Shown here one piece after another: positions 60,151 through 64,000 of a stretch of DNA of 64,000 nt. A program made the position numbers and the translations under genes. The notes beneath the pieces are model-generated. The model worked only from the letters and a program-made list of their open reading frames with translations, was not told the DNA's origin and did no database searches. Every line of letters begins with the position of its first letter. The first letter of the stretch is position 1. The DNA is from Liquidambar formosana (lineage: Eukaryota > Streptophyta > Magnoliopsida > Saxifragales > Altingiaceae): positions 24,222,717 to 24,286,716 of the forward strand of contig CM077828.1 in assembly GCA_039720395.1 (NCBI GenBank), read 5' to 3'.

Positions 60151-62389
60151 CAGGGCAGACCTTGGAGTTATATCTAATGGGGACACCGTGCTATGATTCT
60201 GTGAAGTGAGAATTGAAAACTCTAGATTTTTTTTAAAAACAAATTACTTTTTGGTAATCATTTTCCAATGTAATACCAAAACGAGAATTGTTGTGTCAAC
60301 TTATTAAAAATGGACTGTATATATCTATACTACCTATAAAAGGTTGAATCTCAAAAAAACTTTTGATTGACCAATATACCCTTATTTTAAATTTTAAATA
60401 CATAACTACCCTTCCACATGATACATTGATAGGAAATAGGAAATAAGAATAAAACACATAAATAGGAAATCAAAGAGGAAATAGGAATAAAACACATAAA
60501 TAGGAGATCAAAGTAAACTATAATTTGTAAAACCCTAAACCCTGACATATATAACACTATAACCATATATTACGTCTCCCTCTTCATACGTTTCTCTCTT
60601 CTACCCATTCATCTATACGTATTATATCTCTCCCTCTTCATACGTCTCTTTGTTGCCCTACAGATTGTGCGTTCATCTATCTCATATTTCAATTGGAGAA
60701 TCAAACTCGCATCAAGGTTTAATTTTCTTTATGTATTTTTTATATTCTAAATCTTTATACGCTCAGTTTCTCTCTGATTTTTTCTTAGATATTCAAAATT
60801 CCTCAATAAGAGGTATCATTATTATACCCATTCATGTTTATGGCTTTTTATCTTCTGAAAGGACTAATTGTACATGCATGTTGATTTTGTTTTAGGTTGT
60901 TGGGTGATTGCTTCTAGGTTTTGTTGTTCTTAAATCTAGGGTTCTTTATCATGAAGGGGTAAAATATTTTATTTGAAGACAATATCTGTATATTGTTTAT
61001 CTCCTTGCCATCTTTAATGAATATAATATATATCAAATGAATCAAATGAACATCTAAATTTTACTCGGTAATTTTTCTACTTTATAAATATTTTCAATTT
61101 CACCAATTCACAGCCAAGGTAACTTTTCATTACCTTCTTCTAATTTAATTAGTAGAAAATCAAAAATAATGCAAAAATGTTGATACTACTTATAAATCAC
61201 AATTGAGGTATTATTATTATTATTATTATGTCCTTTATGGTAGTCTAAAGTCTAAACATAATAATGTGGTTAATTCAATTTGTTTAGAAAGATATAGTTA
61301 ACATAATTATACAATTCTTCTAAAAAATGACATTTCATTACATAACTTCATCTCTAACTAATTGATAATAGCTTGAGAGCATTAAGAGATTGCAGTATAA
61401 TTTCCTTTGGATTTCTTTGAATTGAATGTGCAATAGGGATGAAAACAGTGGGCTGGGAATCAATCATACTAGGATGTGGATTCTTAAAGACATGAATGAT
61501 ATGGGTGGGCTATGCGGTGTATTAATGCGGGAACAAATAGGGTTTAGAAAGGGTTATGGAGTTTACCATACTACAATTTCTCTTGAATTGAATTGCTTAT
61601 TCACATGGAGTAGATGGAGAACACTTGTTATGTGATAGGTCTTTAAAAATATAGATCAAACTTCAATAGAATTTAAACATCTATTCAAAGTTACTGTAAA
61701 TTCATTTCCGAAGTTCTAGAACAATGTTAAGAATACTAATTCGTTATCTAGAATGAGGCCATTAAAAAAAAATAAATAAAAATTGGCCATCAATGTTACC
61801 AATTGGGTAATGGTATATGATACTTTGTTATGTCGATCACAAAAATTTGGAAGAGAGTAATCATGAAATCAAATTTGAATTACAATAATAAAAACAAAAA
61901 CTTCTATTAACTCCAAGCGAGCATAAAAATAAAAATTTAAAAAAAAATTGATACAAATTACTAAATGCCTTGATAGGCAACTTAAGCTTAATAATTGTAT
62001 ACCAACTTATGGCTTAGGATTTAGTTTGGATCAATTTCATGCAACCAATTATTTAATAGAATATAAAAGGTTCTCTTCAACAAAAGAATAAAAAAAGAAA
62101 AAGAAAAAAGAGGCACTTCTTATTTATCTATTTTTTCCCATTAAAGTTGAGCCAAGTAATATATATATACTGTAATGTACAATTTACCTATTTTTCATGA
62201 GCATATAACTAAAATGGAATCATGTGCAACGCACGTATGTACCAACTAGTTTTTAAAAATGACTACTATCTTCCTTTTTTGGGTATTATTTTGGTAACTA
62301 GTCATCAAATGCTAACTTAACCCAAAAAAATAATTGTTTGAGGCCAGTGGGGGCATCTGCCCCCAAAGGCCTCCCCGGCTCCGCCATTG
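60151..62389 (+). mobile_element. hAT-like MITE interrupted by a Helitron
   Basis: The two outer parts, 60151-60323 and 62250-62389, together make 313 bp. They align in reverse orientation along the 319-bp element at 36476-36794: gctatgattctgtgaagtg and taatcattttccaat in the first part, aaatgactacta and cttcaaat/catcaaat words in the second. The ends CAGGGCAGACC and (reverse) CAATGGCGGAGCC are the same terminal type. The flanking CCCACTA (60143-60149 and 62390-62396) is the target duplication. Confidence 0.88.
60324..62249 (+). mobile_element. non-autonomous Helitron nested in the hAT-like element, about 1.9 kb
   Basis: Starts TCTATACTACCTATAAAA after A (60323) and ends CTAG before T (62250). 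The 3' hairpin CATGTGC-AAC-GCACGTA lies 12 bases before the end. The 5' ~100 bases and 3' hairpin match the Helitron at 11314. The host element resumes exactly at both borders, confirming them. Inside, aggaaataggaataaaacacataaatagg is duplicated (60430-60510). No transposase frame. Confidence 0.92.
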
Positions 62390-62752
62390 CCCACTAGACG
62401 TTGTTACACCCAATTTTAAAACCAATAGTATAAAAAAAAAAAAAAACCACGAAATATTGTCCATTCCTTCACGAACTGCGATATGGCATAAAGAAAATAG
62501 GGAAATTCTTAATTATAGTTGAAGTAATTAATTGACATAACAACGACATCAATTTAGTAACGCCGCTCTCATTTGGGAAACACAAATATCACTATTCCCA
62601 ACGGAGCGATGGATTTAATTTCCATTTTTGAGGGGAAAATAAATTGGTCATTGGAACATATATGACCAAAAAATAGAGGTTAAAGATTAGAAATATTGCA
62701 ATTAAATGAGAATACAAATTATTACAAATTTGAAGTAGAGAAAGCAATATAA
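62390..62752. other. 3' flank of the GASA6-like gene
   Basis: AT-rich; should hold the 3'UTR. The 62-codon frame starting at 62334 spans the hAT end and is not a gene. Confidence 0.5.
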
Positions 62753-64000
62753 TTAGGGGCATTTGGGTCCTCCTTCCTTGGTCTTCCAGTTGTTATAGCA
62801 AGGGCACACAGCCTTGTTACCATAGTAGCCAGGGGGAACGCACAAGCACTTTGTGCAGCATTTTTGGCAGAAAAACATGCATGGTTTGCGGTACTGTGTC
62901 TGGCTACACCTTCTCGAGCACTGAGATGGGCACTCTGATCCATTCAAAACACAAAACACAATAAATTTTTCTCTTTAATATATGCTATGATGATGCATTC
63001 ACCCTTATATACTATTGCAAACATGTGTATTAATCAAGGCTCAGAATAATATGGCATCTATCTGTTGCATAGATTAATCTACGTATTTGTTTTTAATAAC
63101 ACCACTTTATAACAATTATTTTAAAATGATTTAAAAATTACTATATTCGCTATTTTCTTTCCCTAACCTGACCTTAGTTGAATGCAAATTGAATTCTGAA
63201 AGTTTTGGAAATTTTAATTAGCTTTCCATTTTTTTTTTTTTTTTGCCCTAAAAAATTGAGAAACATTTTTGGAAAAATTTGAACCTTTCAATTCGATAAA
63301 TTTCAAAACTGGGCCTAGAAACCTTAAAGGTACTAGACAATATTTACACCATGCAAATGATGGGTTTGTAGGTCAATGGGCTGTAGGCCGAGTGGCACAT
63401 CCCACCTCAAAGAGGTGTGGGGTTTCGAAAAAGTCCTAAGTTCAACTCCTCTATATGCGTGTCTATATGTGAGTTCCTATCGCTTGGCAAAAAAAAAATA
63501 AATGGTGGGTTTCTAGTCTTGTAGGGCCCTCAAAATGAAAATTAACATAAATAAAAAAGAAAATAATTAATGATATATATATATATATATAATTTTAATT
63601 TTTGCAAGTCGAAGGATATTTTGTCGAAGATTGCTACTTACGATAGCTCTTTAGACTCCCTGGTCCATAGCTCCCCTGCAAATAAAATTTCTCTTTTGTT
63701 AGAATAAAACATTTATAATATAAACATTTATAATATAAATGTAAAATTTCTTAAACATAGTACAAAATATTTCATATGATAGAGATATCCAGTGAGAAAG
63801 AGAAGGAAAAACTTACACTGTCTAGGTGGTACTGGGCTTCTTTTGCCATAACCTACAAAGGGAAATTTAAGAAATTATCAGTGTGAATCTTTTGGGTGGT
63901 GGATCTCATTAGTCAATACCATGAGCATTGTTTATTTTTATTAGGAAAAAAGGAACTCACCTTGGTTGCAACCATGGAAATGCTAAGGAGTGCCAAAAGC
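62753..64000 (-). CDS. GASA6-like gibberellin-regulated (snakin/GASA) peptide, 5' end outside window
   Basis: Exons seen: 64000-63961 (partial), 63852-63817, 63675-63642 and 62934-62753, all with GT-AG junctions and matching phases. They encode ...LLALLSISMVATK (end of a signal peptide), VMAKEAQYHLDS, GSYGPGSLKSY and the 60-residue GASA domain, with all 12 cysteines in the family spacing (QCPSQCSRRC ... CMFFCQKCCTKCLC ... CPCYNNW, terminal GGPKCP). GASA peptides are small secreted disulfide-rich proteins induced by gibberellin that act in cell expansion, seed germination and defence. The KEA.YH..S-GSYGPGSLKSYQC region is closest to Arabidopsis GASA6 (At1g74670), which neighbours an exostosin gene as here. 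Only about 16-20 N-terminal residues are missing. Confidence 0.93.
63372..63499 (+). mobile_element. short tRNA-derived SINE in the GASA6-like intron
   Basis: A 128-bp insert in the last intron, antisense to the gene. tgtaggccgagtggc (box A-like) and aagttcaactcctc (box B-like) precede a tail of A (ggcaaaaaaaaaat). It is flanked by 17-bp direct repeats with two mismatches: AAATGATGGGTTTGTAG (63355-63371) and AAATGGTGGGTTTCTAG (63500-63516). Confidence 0.85.

Noticed and set aside
1..64000. tRNA or rRNA genes
   Set aside because: Only SINE-type degenerate tRNA heads were seen; no cloverleaf with intact acceptor stem was found by eye. A tRNA-finder run would settle this.

Overview
The window is nuclear DNA from a eudicot plant, probably not Brassicaceae. 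The evidence is AT-rich intergenic DNA, GT-AG introns, pyrimidine-rich leaders with many (CT)n/(GA)n runs, and plant-only genes: CHLP, a DYW-type PPR protein, RKD, CLE, PSY and GASA. I cannot name the species.

Layout, left to right. 55-195 (+): last exon of a PSY-type sulfated-peptide precursor. 5655-6921 (+): MYB-CC (PHL8-like) factor. 7528-9662 (-): GDSL esterase/lipase. 9663-13446: repeats, including a Helitron at 11314-12417. 13447-14859 (+): geranylgeranyl reductase CHLP. 14860-19250: MITEs and an unusual tandem array. 21560-22804 (+): plastid NAD-malate dehydrogenase, with a long 5'UTR intron. 24761-26707 (-): DYW PPR protein. 27613-29157 (-): RKD RWP-RK factor. 31944-36096 (-): DOMINO1/EMB514-like protein with a SINE in its intron. 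43254-47177 (+): RING-CH membrane E3 ligase. 50589-50873 (+): CLE45 precursor. 52165-54863 (-): exostosin-family glycosyltransferase. 60151-62389: a hAT-like element split by a Helitron. 62753-64000 (-): GASA6-like gibberellin-regulated peptide, cut by the window end.

From memory, most of these genes match Arabidopsis genes in three blocks: At1g69580/69588 (PHL8, CLE45); At1g74460/70/80 and At1g74670/80 (GDSL, CHLP, RKD2, GASA6, exostosin); and At3g47295, 47520, 47530 and 47550 (PSY2, pNAD-MDH, PPR, RING-CH). They are interleaved here, as expected if this is one ancestral block that Arabidopsis later duplicated and fractionated. Three genes encode secreted signalling peptides of different families (PSY, CLE, GASA).

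Three observations stand out. First, five otherwise well-conserved genes (PHL8-like, CHLP, RKD, DOMINO1, RING-CH) carry one-base frameshifts that exon-length arithmetic exposes. This looks more like residual assembly error than five independent gene deaths. Second, a Helitron sits inside a hAT-like element whose intact sibling is also in the window, which fixes its ends independently. Third, a tandem array at 17.0-18.3 kb alternates long and short units like a higher-order repeat. I found no new protein system; the novelty is in gene structure and repeats.
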